Of a stretch of 64,000 nt of DNA, positions 1 through 11,466 are shown one piece after another (position 1 is the stretch's first letter; every line of letters starts with the position of its first letter). Source of the DNA: Gentiana macrophylla. Its lineage: Eukaryota; Streptophyta; Magnoliopsida; Gentianales; Gentianaceae. The position numbers were made by a program, and so were the translations under genes. The notes under the pieces were generated by a model. It was given only the letters and a program-made list of their open reading frames with translations, made no database searches and had not been told where the DNA came from. The stretch spans positions 115,346 through 179,345 of the forward strand of contig JAOBSW010000307.1 in assembly GCA_026214975.1 (NCBI GenBank), in the 5' to 3' direction.

Positions 1-306
1 TTTCAGTTGTTTGGTATAATAGCAAAACCACAACTCTGAGTTATTAGATTATCTGATTAATATCTCCACTTATTCCGTAAGGGAAAATTGAGACTCTTGT
101 GATTAGGGTTTAACAATTAAGTCTTGCATTTTCTCTTAATATCAAACCCCGTAAATGGGCGATTTCTTTCAGTTGTTTGGTATAATAGCAAAACCAAAAC
201 TCTGAGTCATTAGATTATCTGATTAATATCTCCACTTATTCCGTAAGGAAAAATTAAGACTCTTGTGATTAGGGTTTAACAATTAATCCTTGCATTTTCT
301 CTTAAT
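1..306 (+). repeat. Tandem pair of SINE 3'-end copies
   Basis: Two copies of a ~140-bp sequence lie head to tail with a period of 166 bp (1-140 and 167-306). Both begin TTTCAGTTGTTTGGTATAAT and contain GATTAGGGTTTAACAATTAA, and both are followed by GCATTTTCTCTTAAT. The same sequence, more diverged, forms the 3' half of the complete SINE at 8037-8253, which has A-box and B-box-like sequences in its 5' half. These two copies lack that 5' half (copy 1 is also cut by the window edge). I infer a tandemly duplicated, 5'-truncated SINE; no target duplication was found around the pair. Confidence 0.6.
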
Positions 307-801
307 AAACTAATTCTGTTGAAACTCAAACTTCTCAAGTGATTTGGCAGCAACAACCCCTGCAGAAAAATATCCACCGACCTCCTGTAAATCACAATAT
401 AATAAAAATGATTTGGCAGCCTCCCAAGTGATTTGGCAGCCTCCCACCCCATGTCCTCCCTTATCTTCAAATCTGTGTAATTTCACAATTAATTATTCAA
501 CGTCACTAGCTACCCACAGAAGCAGTCACCTTATTTTAATCTGATAATGTCTAGAAAATTAATTACTAATTGTACGGCTCATATATTTCACGTTATTTCT
601 CCCTTGATATTCTTCATTTATTGTTTTAAATTATTCACAGCCAATAAAGGCTCTATTGGCACCAATGTGTCGTCTAAGGAAACAAATTGGACTTTAAAAA
701 AAAAGTCTATGTATTATGATTTTTTTTTTTTGTTGAGGAAAATGTATTATGAAAATTAGTTTATTTTTCTCTTCATAATATATCACATCAATACGTAAAT
801 G
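307..801. other. Non-coding spacer
   Basis: No gene is supported here. GTGATTTGGCAGC-like strings recur three times between about 340 and 445. The rest is AT-rich with short homopolymer runs. The small open frames match nothing I recognise. Confidence 0.5.
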
Positions 802-998
802 GATACAATCTAAATATAATTTTAACAAAAATTCTAGTAATTATTCACTCGTAAAAATCCATGTCCAAACGGATCCATAATTTTTTAAAGAATAATCATA
901 GCCCCAATAAATTCTCACCGATACAATCCAAACGTAATTTTAACCCAAAAGAAAATTATTTTCCAAATTAATGAATATTCACCTAAAAAATCCATGTC
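802..998. repeat. Tandem duplication that preserves an empty insertion site
   Basis: Copy 1 (802-870) and copy 2 (920-998, continuing at 5701-5705) share GATACAATC(T/C)AAA, TAATTTTAAC, ATTCAC and AAAATCCATGTC(CAAAC). Copy 2 is broken exactly at ATGTC by the LTR element that follows. Copy 1 still reads ATCCATGTCCAAAC, which is what copy 2 looked like before the insertion. Confidence 0.65.
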
Positions 999-1330
999 TG
1001 TTATAAATACACTGTGTATTATGTGGATGTCTATTAGATATAATATCTACTCCATTGTGTGAAATCTTGGCCCATGTTAGTTTCTTAATATTTAAAATCT
1101 CACACAAGACGCGATAAAGTGGATAAATATCGACGTAAATATATGGTGTAATCGACGGATGTATTAACACCATAAAACAACGTATAATACGTCGTGTATT
1201 TATTAATCGATGCGGGGTTTGGATAATATCAAAAAGGAGATATATCTTTACACAGAAATGAGAACAACAGCTTTGACTTTCCTGTTCTTCACTTCTTTTG
1301 TGCAAATACTGTGACGCTTATTTTATAACA
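999..1330 (+). repeat. 5' LTR of the non-coding copia element
   Basis: This 332-bp terminal repeat starts with TG and ends with CA. It matches 5351-5695 almost throughout, including CGGATGTATTAACACCATAA and GTATAATACGTCGTGTATTT. Small indels separate the two copies. Confidence 0.87.
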
Positions 1331-1347
1331 CGTTATCAAGACGAGTA
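1331..1347 (+). other. Primer-binding site of the copia element
   Basis: CGTTATCAAGACGAGTA starts directly after the LTR's terminal CA. It resembles the ACGTTATCAGCACGA primer site that I recall from many plant copia elements. The exact tRNA is not determined. Confidence 0.55.
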
Positions 1348-1942
1348 TCTCATCGATCGAGCGCGTGCGATATAATCCTATCTATTCCAATAAGCTCTCG
1401 AATGTTTATCCTTATGTATCCAAACATTGTAAGCTCTCGAATCCCCTAATCTCAAGTGTTCATCAATAATCGTGTTTGGTGCAAAATAATGGACCGTGTC
1501 CATTATTATTTATTATCAGGTGGGCAAATGATTTGGATGACTATTATGTGGAATCCTAGTAATATTCCAAACGTGGTATTCCGGTATTTTGGTTTCTGGC
1601 CTTCGATTACGGAATTCATCTATTATATCGGGTAATCTGGACTTCTATTATATAATCATCAATGGATGATTATCTCTTATCGACGCGTGGATCACTTATT
1701 CGGGATTTCTATTTTGATACATATCTCGATATTTTATGGATCCTTATATACGATATATGAATATCTATTATAAATTAACGGAATCAATAAATTATGATGT
1801 TGATCACCGTTATAAATTATCGACTTTGATCGATCAATAATGATGATCATATTCTATACATGAGGTAGACTACGGAGGTAAAAGTTTATTCTATTAAATT
1901 TATGTATTATGATCAATATATCATACGGTGATATTGATATAT

Positions 1943-2044
<102 letters not shown>

Positions 2045-2059
2045 AATATGATGATGCAA

Positions 2060-2640
2060 TTACATTTCCTGAGGTGAATGTGTTCAAACTATTAGTTTGA
2101 TGCGTCAAATTATATAAGTCAGTTAAAAGTGAACCTGACAAAACTGTATATTTAAGATGTGTCGGTTGACACAAACCCATTCCAGAAGTGAATGAGACGA
2201 AATGAAATATCCGAGGTGTATCGAATAACACGAGTTAGTTCGCAGAAGTGAATGTGACCAAATTATATTAAAGATACATCAAACTATATGGTCTCATTCC
2301 CAGAAGTGAAATTGAGTAAATTAATATTTATGTTGTATCAGATTACGCATGTCAATCCCTAGAAGTGGATGTGACTAAACTCGAAAATTATGATGCGTCC
2401 GTTCCTCGAAGTAAACGTGGACAGTTAAATATTCTAGATGTGTTGAGATACACAAGTCAGTTTCCTGAAGTGAACATGTCAAAATCTAGATATTTTATAC
2501 CGGTATTTAAAGATGTGTCGAATCACGTCGGTCAGTTCCCTGTAGTGAACGTGACATGAATGAGACTGTGATTTTAAAATCGTCAGAATAAATCTCACCA
2601 GAAGTGAGTTGATGACACTAGTGTGAAAATGATACATCAA
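2060..2640 (+). repeat. Degenerate 59-bp tandem array in the copia element
   Basis: About ten units carry a core like CCAGAAGTGAATGTGACNAA. The GAAGTG position (or its equivalent) falls at 2071, 2126, 2185, 2245, 2303, 2362, 2408, 2467, 2542 and 2601, mostly 58-60 bp apart. Between cores lie an AT-rich stretch and a second conserved piece like GATGTGTCGAATNACACGAGTC. Shorter echoes of the core (CCAGAAG, CCTGAAGCGAA) recur out to about 4800. The unit is not a multiple of three and is crossed by stops, so it is not a protein repeat. Confidence 0.75.
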
Positions 2641-5027
2641 TACAACCCGGTATACTATGAGTCCGTTTTATAATATATTATAAATACATATATATTTATT
2701 TATGCATTTATTTATTTATGTATTTAGTTTGGTATCATTTAGATTGAGTCCTGAAGATCAAATCTAACATAAAAAATCATTATGTCTTGTAGACAAAGTT
2801 GATTAGGAGATTTGATCACCTGAAGATGATAATTCATATAAAGTATATATAGATGGACTTGGAGTTCATCAGAAGCATTTGTATGCTTATAAAAGTGAAT
2901 TTGGAATTCATGAGAAATAAATACGGACTCAAGTCCATATGAAATGGAATGATTTTCAACGAAACGACCAAGTCTAAAGATAAGAAGATTCAGTAAGAAT
3001 AGTATGACACTTCTTTAATCCTCGTAAAAGGATTGTATTTATCGTTGCCATAATATGCTCCTGTAGTAGCAATATTGAAAGAAGTGGTTTATGTTCAACA
3101 AAATGATTAACACAGAATAATCATGAAACACGATCTATTTGGTTTAGACCATTCCCTGAAGTGAATGTCACTAGATTCGTGATATAAAAAGGATCAAATA
3201 GTACTTTGATCAGTAGTAGTATATATTACTTGTGCATTTGTTTTCATAATAGGATATAATTAATAGCATATGAGTAGTAATTTTACCTTTGTTATTTAAT
3301 TTAGTTCATAATCGTGTCTGCATTCATAGACAAAACCATGGTCAATATATCCCTGATGGATATCACAAACGTTTGTCTCCTTGGAGGGGAAGATTTGTCC
3401 ACCAGAAGTGGAACAAAACGATATTAAATTCCAGAGGAATAATGAAAATCGATTTTCACGAAGTGGCATTGAAAGGCCACTAGTCGCGTACTTGTCGTAC
3501 GGCGAAATATTCGGATGAGAATAATGAAGCTTCAAAATCGTAGTAAAGGCAATGTCATGACACAAATACTATATGTTACGGTCATTCTGAAGATGATCTA
3601 GATATGATAAATTTTGTTTATCATTTATTTAAAGTCTCAAAGCGTGATAAGTTGTGCGGATATCCCATAATGTGGATATTAAATTGAGACATCGGAAGAA
3701 TTAAAAGATATAAATCTACAGAAGAGATAATATAGTTCTTCCCGATTAAGTCGATATCTCGTAATGTTTGTTGATAATCGTATAAATGGATACACATTGA
3801 CATGTAGAATCCCACGCAGGGATATCACATCGAAATGTTGAATCCCACAAAGGTTATTGTAAACTTACGTAGATATGACTTATAATGAAATATTTTCCGA
3901 GATTAGGGAGGAAAGTAAACTTGAAGTTTATAAATCTCGTGGGAAAATATGTTAATGCACATTTATCAACAGATGCATTTAATTACTCTCGAAGAGTGAG
4001 CAGCTGCAAATGCCCTGGTTGGATTAAATGTCGCAAAAAGATTTGTCCCAGAAGGAAAATTCCCAGTAGGACATGGGAAGGAAAGTCCCAGTAGGACATG
4101 AGATGATACGTATCAAATTAATGAAAATAACGCTATAAGCGTTAAAAGACCAATTGGCTTAATAAATAAAATTCCTCAGAAGAGGTTATGACTATATGAT
4201 TTATGAGAACTCCAGAAGAGTTAGCAAATGCTCGAGTAGAAAATAATATAGTCGATGAAGCTCCGGAAGAGTAATGACATACTCCTCAGAAGTAATGAAA
4301 TCATAAACCCTTGAAGAAGTCAAGGCTAGAAAATGTTAACCAGTGTTGATAAATAATATGTGTGGAACAAATAATATGCATTTGTTATACATACATGAGG
4401 TGGGATTAAAGGAACACGAAGTTCATTCCTCGTGTTATTTTCGACTTCGAAGAAAATGTAATAATTCGAAGAATCAAATCGTATATTGTTATATTGTTAA
4501 TTATGTTTAACGCTTGGAGCGTGAGAAACATATTAGTACCAACATAAATAAATCTTATAGTGTTGAGATAATGAATTAATGTTATCATCATTTAAATAAT
4601 GAGATACGATAATGAATACAAACACTTGGTTTATGAACAAGGTTCATAAAAGAGGCAAACATATTTAGAAATGTTGAAACCGCCTGAAGCGAATATAGTG
4701 AGGTAAACATGTTTCGAAATGTCGAAATCGCCTGAAGCGAATATAGTGCATGAAACACATAAGATGCTAGAAGCGTGCCTGAAGCTTATAAGACGCTAGA
4801 AGCATTAAATGCCTGAAGCATACAAAGTGTGTGAAATGCACAATATATATTGCATAAAGTACCCCATAAGGGAATATATAGTTTTGATCTCGAGAAAGTT
4901 TGGATCTGTAATTAAGCTCAAAGTGAGAGTTACAAAGATGATAAAGTATAAGTATTTGACTTATACTATTAAGATCCAATACTTGCACATGCAAGATGTC
5001 ATTTGGCCTCGAAGACCCAATGATTAT

Positions 5028-5325
5028 CTTTTTTTTCCCTTTAATGAGTTTTTCCCATCTGGATTTTATTAGTTAAAGGTTTTTAACGAAGCGATCGGTG
5101 CGTGAGAGCACATATGTCATGAATCTTTCCCTTGACTGGATTTTTTCCCACTGAGTTTTTTTTCAAGCAAGGTTTTTGGTACATGCCATATATGTTATAC
5201 AACTCAGATCAAACGGAAATCAAGTCTAGTGTATTTATAACACAAATGAAGGTTATCTTTCTTTTTCCTTCATTATGATTTTTTCCACGAGGTTTTTATA
5301 ATGAAGGTTTTAACAAGGCAGATTC
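5028..5325 (+). repeat. Three copies of the copia 3'-region T-rich block
   Basis: Three diverged blocks (about 5028-5095, 5133-5185 and 5258-5325) follow the plan TTTTTTCC..., GAGTTTTT, then AAGGTTTTTAACGAGGCA-like sequence. I recall such blocks from the region between pol and the 3' LTR of many plant copia elements. Confidence 0.55.
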
Positions 5326-5350
5326 TTTGTGGATGGACATCCAAGGGAAG

Positions 5351-5695
5351 TGTTATAAATACACTCGTATTATATGGATGTCAATTAGATATAATATCTA
5401 CTCCATCATTGTGTGAAATCTTAGCCAGCCTATTAGTTTCTAAAAAATTAAGCCTCTACACACAAGATTTACGATAAAGTGGATAAATATCGACATAAAT
5501 ATATGGTGTAATCGACGGATGTATTAACACCATAAAACCACGTATAATACGTCGTGTATTTATTAATCGATGCAGACGGGTTCGGATAATATAAAAAAAA
5601 GGAGATATATCTTTACACAGAAATGAGAACAACAGCTTTGACTTTCCTCTTCTTCACTTCTTTTGTGTAAATACTGTGATGCTTATTTTATAACA
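5351..5695 (+). repeat. 3' LTR of the non-coding copia element
   Basis: This 345-bp terminal repeat starts TGTTATAAATACACTCGTAT and ends TTTTATAACA. It is preceded by the purine tract CCAAGGGAAG and followed by the target duplication ATGTC at 5696-5700. Confidence 0.87.
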
Positions 5696-5822
5696 ATGTC
5701 CAAACTTTTTTTTTAGAGACCATAGTTTTTTAAGAAACAAAATCCCAAATAAAATTCTCTTTTTTTCCTTAAGAAAAAAGAAAGAGAATAAATATATATA
5801 TGGTGTATCAGTGATTTAGAGG

Positions 5823-5929
5823 GTTATATTAAGGGGAGAGACGAGATGCATCCAATTCAACCACTTTCACACAATAGAGGTGTGTATGTGCGAGTTGGAT
5901 GTATCACATCCTTCCATTTCCTATAACTC
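5823..5929. repeat. Small hairpin element (MITE-like)
   Basis: Imperfect inverted arms face each other. GATGCATCCAATTC (5845-5858) pairs with GAGTTGGATGTATC (5892-5905), and weaker pairing continues outward to GTTATATTAAGG on the left and CCTATAAC on the right. No clear target duplication was seen, so the ends are approximate. It lies ~260 bp upstream of the inhibitor gene and could influence its promoter. Confidence 0.4.
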
Positions 5930-6189
5930 CCCAATTACTATTGTATAATAACTCTTTTCGAAAAAAAATCTCTTCTAGCAATTACTTAAAGAGGAAGATA
6001 AAAAAAATTCCATATTTGACTCAAAAATCGATTTTATTAAAGTTGATTCTGAGTTTGTTCGTGTGACACGTCGGAAGAATTAGTGGGCGCAAATCCTCCC
6101 TACCCTTCATTCAAAAGCAGTTTCCTTGGGATCTCTCCCCTACTTCACACACATTTTCATTTCCACAAAACATTCAATCAAACTCTTTC

Positions 6190-6735
6190 ATGGCCTCCTC
6201 CACACTTCTTTTCATCCTTCTAATTTCCTTATTCTTCACTCCCCAATCATTCATCTTCGTCGTCAATGGTGATTCGTCTTTAATCGAAGGCACTTGCAAA
6301 ACAACAACATACTACGACCTATGCCTGTCATCTCTCAGGTCTAACGTTACAAGCTTAAAAGCAGACTCGAAAGGGTTAGCACTAATCATGGTTCAAGTCG
6401 CCATAGCCAATGCCACAGCTACTAATTCAATCCTCTCCACTCAGCTCATCACTTCTACAAATGACAAAGCCATGAAAAAGCTAATGAAGGACTGTACAGA
6501 TGAGTATGGTTACGCGGTCGACTCGCTTCGGTCTTCGGCTCAAGATTTGGGTGATGAATTGTATGATTCTGCTTACATTCATGTCATGGCTGCTGCAGAT
6601 TATCCAAATGTTTGTCATAATGGGTTTAAGCGGTATCCGTCGTTGATTTATCCTTCTCAACTTGCACAGAGAGAAGATGGTTTGAAGAGAATTTGTGATG
6701 TTGTTATGGGGATTATTGATAATCTTGCTTCTTAA
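6190..6735 (+). CDS. Plant invertase/pectin methylesterase inhibitor family protein
   Basis: This intact, intronless gene encodes 181 residues, the usual size for the family. Residues 1-27 are a hydrophobic signal peptide, so the product should enter the secretory pathway and act in the cell wall or vacuole. The mature part has the family's cysteine plan: Cys36 and Cys45 close together (in GTCKTTTYYDLC), then Cys102 and Cys142, the pairs that form disulfides in characterised members, plus Cys169 near the end. Family members are four-helix bundles that bind and block either acid invertases or pectin methylesterases. Sequence alone does not separate these roles, although the spacing and the DYPNVCHNGFK segment look more like the cell-wall/vacuolar invertase inhibitors. 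The ATG at 6190 is chosen because the signal peptide starts there. Codon use is ordinary and no break is seen. No obvious TATA box lies close to the start. Confidence 0.92.
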   Translation: MASSTLLFILLISLFFTPQSFIFVVNGDSSLIEGTCKTTTYYDLCLSSLRSNVTSLKADSKGLALIMVQVAIANATATNSILSTQLITSTNDKAMKKLMKDCTDEYGYAVDSLRSSAQDLGDELYDSAYIHVMAAADYPNVCHNGFKRYPSLIYPSQLAQREDGLKRICDVVMGIIDNLAS

Positions 6736-6792
6736 TTAATTAGTGCTTTTTTGTATTAGTAAAAAGTGGGCAATTAAATGTGATTTCATTGT

Positions 6793-6796
<4 letters not shown>

Positions 6797-6829
<33 letters not shown>
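6797..6829. repeat. Poly(T) run of about 33
   Basis: The homopolymer lies about 60 bp after the inhibitor stop codon, so it probably falls in its 3' untranslated region or just beyond. Its length is uncertain in any assembly. Confidence 0.9.
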
Positions 6830-6833
<4 letters not shown>

Positions 6834-7018
6834 GCTCCTACTCTTGTCATCTCAAGCAAAATCTGCAGAGTACTGGTAGTTTCTTTTTTTAGTTAGTGAT
6901 ATATACATTTCGTAGTTTCACATTCATGTATCACTCCACATCAAATGCAAAAAAAATACATAAAAGTGCATTGAAAGGATATCAATCATGGGTCATGTAT
7001 TTTAATCAATAGTATGTG

Positions 7019-7785
7019 CATAGTTATCAGAACCGGACAGGACATTCAACCGACAAAGATACCAGCTGGTCACCGGTGGGTCATTGGTTCAACCGGTCGG
7101 TCATTACATATAATTTAAAATATAATAATCTATTTACGTCATAAAAAAATTATAATATTACATCCAAAATCATTTCCAAAATATTCCAATATCCAAATTA
7201 CAAACGAATCTAAAATGAAATATGTAAATTATAAAAAAACACTACAATCTTAGTAAAACCCATAAAAGTTCGAATAAGAAATCTAGTTTGTAAATTTTTG
7301 CATTGTAAAATAACATAATCATACTAGTCCGTAATTTTCCAACTAGTAACAAATTCATAATAAAAATTGAAAGTCTGAAACTAATCATTTTTCACAATTA
7401 ACCCAACGAAGGAGAAGAAAAAGAACATAGAGAAGAGAAGATCTTGATGATGAATAATGTTTTTACGGCATTTATTTCTAAATAGAGGTAACATGAAAGG
7501 ATAAAAAAAGGCTGGTAATTGATGAGTGAATTAAGGCGTTTGTGTTTGGCTGTGATTATAAAAAGATTTTTTTATTTTTAAGTTAATTCCCACCAAATTA
7601 AGAAAAAACCGGTTCGACCAATAACCGGCCGAGTCACGGTTTTAGCGGTTCAACCGAGCGGTTTTTGCGGTTTTTGAGCAGTCGGGCTCCTTAACTTAGG
7701 TCGAATGATCGAACGGGACGGTTCCATATCCAAAGTCACGGTTTTACCGTCCGACCGCTTGAGTCTGGTCGGTTTGATAACTATG
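7019..7785. mobile_element. Non-autonomous hAT-like DNA transposon
   Basis: The ends are CATAGTTATCAGAACCGG on the left and CGGTTTGATAACTATG on the right, which are inverted copies. The perfect 8-bp duplication AGTATGTG flanks it (7011-7018 and 7786-7793), the length made by hAT transposases. The outer ~170 bp at each side are GC-rich and full of CGGTT/AACCG motifs. The middle is AT-rich and non-coding, so transposase must come from elsewhere. A related right end occurs at about 17340-17377. Confidence 0.82.
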
Positions 7786-8036
7786 AGTATGTGTAAAGTG
7801 GAATATGAAATTAAATTATATAGTGAATATATCATTTTCCATTCTTTCTAATTAATTTATACATGAAAAAGTTCATGATATACATAGATACACATACATA
7901 CATATATCCCGTTTTGTTATGTATCTTTTATCACAAATTTTTATTTGATTCAAGACAAAATATGATCTGGAGGTGCCAAGTCAATAGGAGTGGAGAAAAG
8001 TTTTGATAGACCCTTCTCCGTCGGAAGAAAACTGTC

Positions 8037-8253
8037 CTTAGTCCTCAGGACATGACCTAGTGTTAAATGGTTAGAGTATATTAAAAGAACAAATGGAGTG
8101 TGGAGATTCGAATTACATAGAGAAGTTTTCTTTCAGTTATTTGGTATAATAGCAAACGCATGACTCTAAGTATTTCGGTTATCTGATTAAAATCTTCGAT
8201 TATTCTGTGAGACATATGAAAGATCTTAATGGTTAGGGTTTAATCATTTTTTT
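8037..8253 (+). mobile_element. tRNA-derived SINE with 12-bp target duplication
   Basis: The 5' half has an A-box-like GACCTAGTGTTAAATGG and a B-box-like GAGATTCGAATTAC, the internal promoter parts used by RNA polymerase III. The 3' half matches the tandem copies at 1-306 and ends GGTTAGGGTTTAATCA followed by a T run. A perfect 12-bp direct repeat, AAGAAAACTGTC, flanks it (8025-8036 and 8254-8265), as expected from target-primed insertion by LINE machinery. Confidence 0.8.
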
Positions 8254-8599
8254 AAGAAAACTGTCATTAAAAAAAATACAATCATTAGCTATAAAATAAT
8301 TGACATGGTGGGTTTTTTCATGGATTCGTACCACCACAAATTACTGATCTTTTATGTGCGTGTACAATCAATAATTGAAGACCTAAATTTGGACTAGATT
8401 TGGTCTTCAATTTGGCCGGCAGGGTGGACTGGATTTGGTCTTCAATTGGTGTTGTGGGGTTGACCAATGGTGTTTGTTTACATACAATAAAATGGAAATC
8501 AAAATAATATAATTGAATAGAATATAACTAAGACATTTCATTTTGCATTTAACTCATAAAAAATCGAAATCAACCAAATTTTATAATATTTGATGCATG

Positions 8600-8885
8600 G
8601 GATGGTTTTGGGTGGTTGGATAATGTAAGGTGGGAAAAGAGGTGGGGGTGAGGGTGGGGATGAGGGTGAGGGTGGGGATGAGGGTGAGGGTTATATGGTA
8701 TGATTGGTGGTGTGGGCACACATGATACGGTGGGGCGTGTTAGCGTTGACGTAAGATGAGGTAAGATAAAGTAAGAGTAGTACGGGTGAGGGTGTGAGGC
8801 ACTAGGTTACAAGTGAGTTATATATAGTATGATGATGGTATGGTTGGAGTAGGATGGGGTGAGAGTAGGATATGGAAGGGTAAGG
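8600..8885 (+). repeat. G-rich GGGTGA-type low-complexity stretch
   Basis: The + strand is dominated by GGTGGG, GAGGGTG and GGGATGAGGGTGA units, densest at 8635-8700, then thins out as GTAGGATGG-type sequence. Runs of three or more G recur at short spacing, so it could fold into G-quadruplexes. It looks like a degenerate minisatellite. No coding sequence is seen. Confidence 0.6.
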
Positions 8886-8895
8886 GTGGTATTAC

Positions 8896-9125
8896 TTGGA
8901 GGCGTCATTGTCTGTAAAATTGAAAGTCCAAGAAAACAAGGGAAATAATAAGACATGTGAATCTATTTTACTTGTTTTAAAATCCTCTACAACAGCTAAA
9001 AATGTATCAACTTGGATATTTGATTCTAGAGCTACTAATCATGTTTGTTCAATTTTAAAGATCCTTAGTTCTTATGAATAGCTGCAGGAAGGAGCGCAGT
9101 CCATAAGAGTTGGCAAGCTTGGCGC
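8896..9125 (+). pseudogene. Remnant of a Ty1/copia gag-protease junction
   Basis: A frame from 8896 reads STWIFDSRATNHVC followed by SILKILSSYE and, after a stop, LQEGAQSIRVG. Copia proteases carry WI.DSGA..H(V/I)C at this place. Here the active-site glycine has become arginine (DSR instead of DSG). The frame stops at 9079-9081, but the family match carries on for another ~45 bp. No flanking LTRs were found, so this is an isolated scrap. Confidence 0.65.
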
Positions 9126-9265
9126 GTAGGCGTTCTGTCAAGGTGGGTTAAGTAGCCAAATATTGTTTTAGGCCTTTCTTTGCCTCTAAAGAGTTGACAA
9201 CCATCACACTTGTAAAATTATACCATAAGTATTCACCATTATAGTAATACCTTATTGGTTTTTAA

Positions 9266-9760
9266 CAGGAGCGTCCCTGTTCAAATTTAGGCCGGGGCCA
9301 AAAAAGAATTTAGGCTCTCGCCCTCCGAAAAAAAATAGTAACCAAAAAATATATAAAAAAATAAAACAAAAAAAACTGCGTGTGATAGTCATTGGTTTAG
9401 AAGGAAAAAAACCTACTTATCTGGCTCCTAGTCCTAGTTTAAAAAAACAAAAATTATTATAGCTTGCAAGATTCAAAACCAAGTCTCATATATAGTATAA
9501 TAGAGTCACAATTAATTAAAGTAATACATTCTTGTTTATATAAATACAAGATTATATATATAATATTAGGTCGAAATTTAAAATGCGCTTTAAATTTATT
9601 TTTTTGGGGAGAACAAGAGATTGCACTTGCCCCCCTCCTCAGGCGCCCAGTTTTAAAAATACAACATTTATATACTATTGAGTCAAAATTTTACGGGACC
9701 CTTAAATTCATAGACGTTTGGAGGGCTCTGGGCCACGGTCACCCCCAATGGGCGCCCCTG
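9266..9760. mobile_element. Probable hAT-type MITE
   Basis: The left end, CAGGAGCGTCCCTG, and the right end, GGGCGCCCCTG (inverted: CAGGGGCGCCC), are similar inverted termini of the hAT CAGGGGCG type. Both sides carry related GGGCC-rich subterminal sequence. No matching 8-bp duplication could be found at these exact ends, so the boundaries may be off or one side degraded. Confidence 0.45.
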
Positions 9761-9779
9761 ACTACGCAGTGTGTTTAGC

Positions 9780-11079
9780 TAAAGCCTGGGAGTAGTTAAT
9801 TTAAAGTTTGAGTATAAAGTTTTGGTCTTTAGACCTTTTCTATTTTATTCGTAATTTCTGCACAAATTTTGGTTTTTTTTTTTAATTGCTAGAACAATTG
9901 TCACTTTTTTATAGTATAAGATTGTCGTTTCCAGAAATTGCATGATATTTTTCTATGAATTTGGAAAACGGATTGTACTTTAAAAACCCGAATGAATCGT
10001 CATTACTTATTAGTCAATGTTTGTTGTAGAACATCAAAACCTTATAAAGACAATAGTTTCTCACCAAGATAAAACAAACCATTGGCATCCGGAAGAGGTT
10101 GAGTCATAGAAACTTAAGACTTCATGTTAAATTATCATCTCTCCAAAAGCTCAAGTTGATGGGATGTAGATAATTAACATTATATCTCAATATGCCCCCT
10201 TAAGTGTGGGGCTATAAGAAGAGAGAGATCCGTGTGAGTCTATAAGAGGAGATATAGAATTAAAGTGTGTGGCTATAAGAAGAGAGATAAGCGACAATTG
10301 TTGGTATAGTTTTTTTAAGAAAATTATAATTGGAGCGAGGTTTGTACTTGGGGACTCGTCTTTCGATACTCATGTTCAATTACTATCTCTCCTAAAAGTT
10401 TAAGCTGATGGGAGGTAGATAATTAACATTATATGTCAATACTTAACATTGCTATAGTTTTCATTTAAGCCTTTCAAAAATCTGGTAATACTCTATGTAA
10501 ATGTTCAATGCTCGAGATGTACAAGGAGGAGTTTTCTTTTGGGTTATGGAGGTCCGCAATAAGACGGATGCAGTCCAATTTCTTCTAGTACCAAATCAAG
10601 TTCTCTATGAGACAATATTTGGTTTTGGGGTTTACCCCATATTGTTTTTCTTTTGTTTTATTTGTACTGCTATGTCCAGTGAGTGCATCGTAATTTTCGG
10701 CTTTGGTCGGTGCTCGTCCGTCGAGGCGCTCTTGAGAGGCGGTCAACAAATGCGATCTGAGGCCCCAACCGAAACATGCTATTGTAGGCCCCGCTTTCGT
10801 GTAGTAGAATTGTATTTTAGATCAATTAATTTTTACTCAAGCTAAAAAATCGGGAAAGACCCAATTTTATAGTCGATTTCAATGAAAGAAAGTCTAACCA
10901 AATTCAGTTATATTTTTGTAACGTTCATCAACATAAGTATACCTCAAAAATAATTATGATATGTTATTTTTTTACAGGGTCAAGAGCCCTAAATTTTTTT
11001 AACCTAGGACCTCTGATTACACAGGGATCGCCATGTCGTCCATTTGTAACTTTGTTTTGTTGTTTGAATAAACTTCTTT
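9780..11079. repeat. Non-coding spacer with a direct repeat pair
   Basis: A ~72-bp sequence containing TCTCCTAAAAGTTTAAGCTG and GTAGATAATTAACATTATAT occurs twice (10119-10190 and 10370-10442), about 250 bp apart. Between the copies, AAGTGTG(T/G)GGCTATAAGAAGAGAGA also occurs twice. The pair could be the ends of a small non-autonomous LTR element, but no TG...CA ends or target duplication were confirmed. A polyadenylation-like GAATAAA and an A run at about 11067-11098 may be a retroposon tail. No open frame here looks like a real gene. Confidence 0.45.
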
Positions 11080-11466
11080 CGCTTCTGAAAAAAAAAAATA
11101 CAACCAAGAAGTCACAGAGATGATTGGTTTGCATCCAATTAGCTAGATTTATGTCTCCAACTTCAGGTATTAATGAAGTACCACTAACAAATATAAATTC
11201 CTCTTTGATGATAGAGCTTTAGTCGATCATAGCTCTCTTCTACTAATGAAAATTCTTTGAGCCTCCTAACAATGGATGCACAAGAGTCAGACTCGGATTA
11301 TCATTTATTGTTTTGCCCTTGATTACCATTTCCAGTTGCCTGAATATTTGCTTCATCCATTTCCAACGGAATTCTTAAAGAAATACTATGCCAAGAACTT
11401 CTATCCGGATTAGGAATCAATCAGCTAGAAATTAATAATAGAACTAAACGATTAGCTCTGATACCA
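11080..11466 (-). pseudogene. Ty1/copia 5' fragment: primer site and start of gag
   Basis: On the minus strand, TGGTATCAGAGCT (11454-11466) is the standard copia primer site matching initiator tRNA-Met. About 95 bp downstream an ATG opens MDEANIQATGNGNQGQNN, and after a break the frames give NPSLTLVHPLLGGSKNF, the N-terminal gag motif of copia elements. Stops follow and the match ends near 11080. The adjoining LTR should lie to the right from 11467, but no second copy was found. Confidence 0.6.

Noticed and set aside
10501..10845. 114-codon frame starting MFNARDVQGG
   Set aside because: No recognisable domain, skewed composition, and it crosses sequence that looks like decayed retroposon tail. 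Not called as a gene.
10670..11040. Possible transposon between GCTATGTCC and GCCATGTCGTCC
   Set aside because: Ends are not convincing inverted repeats and the flanking repeats do not match in length.
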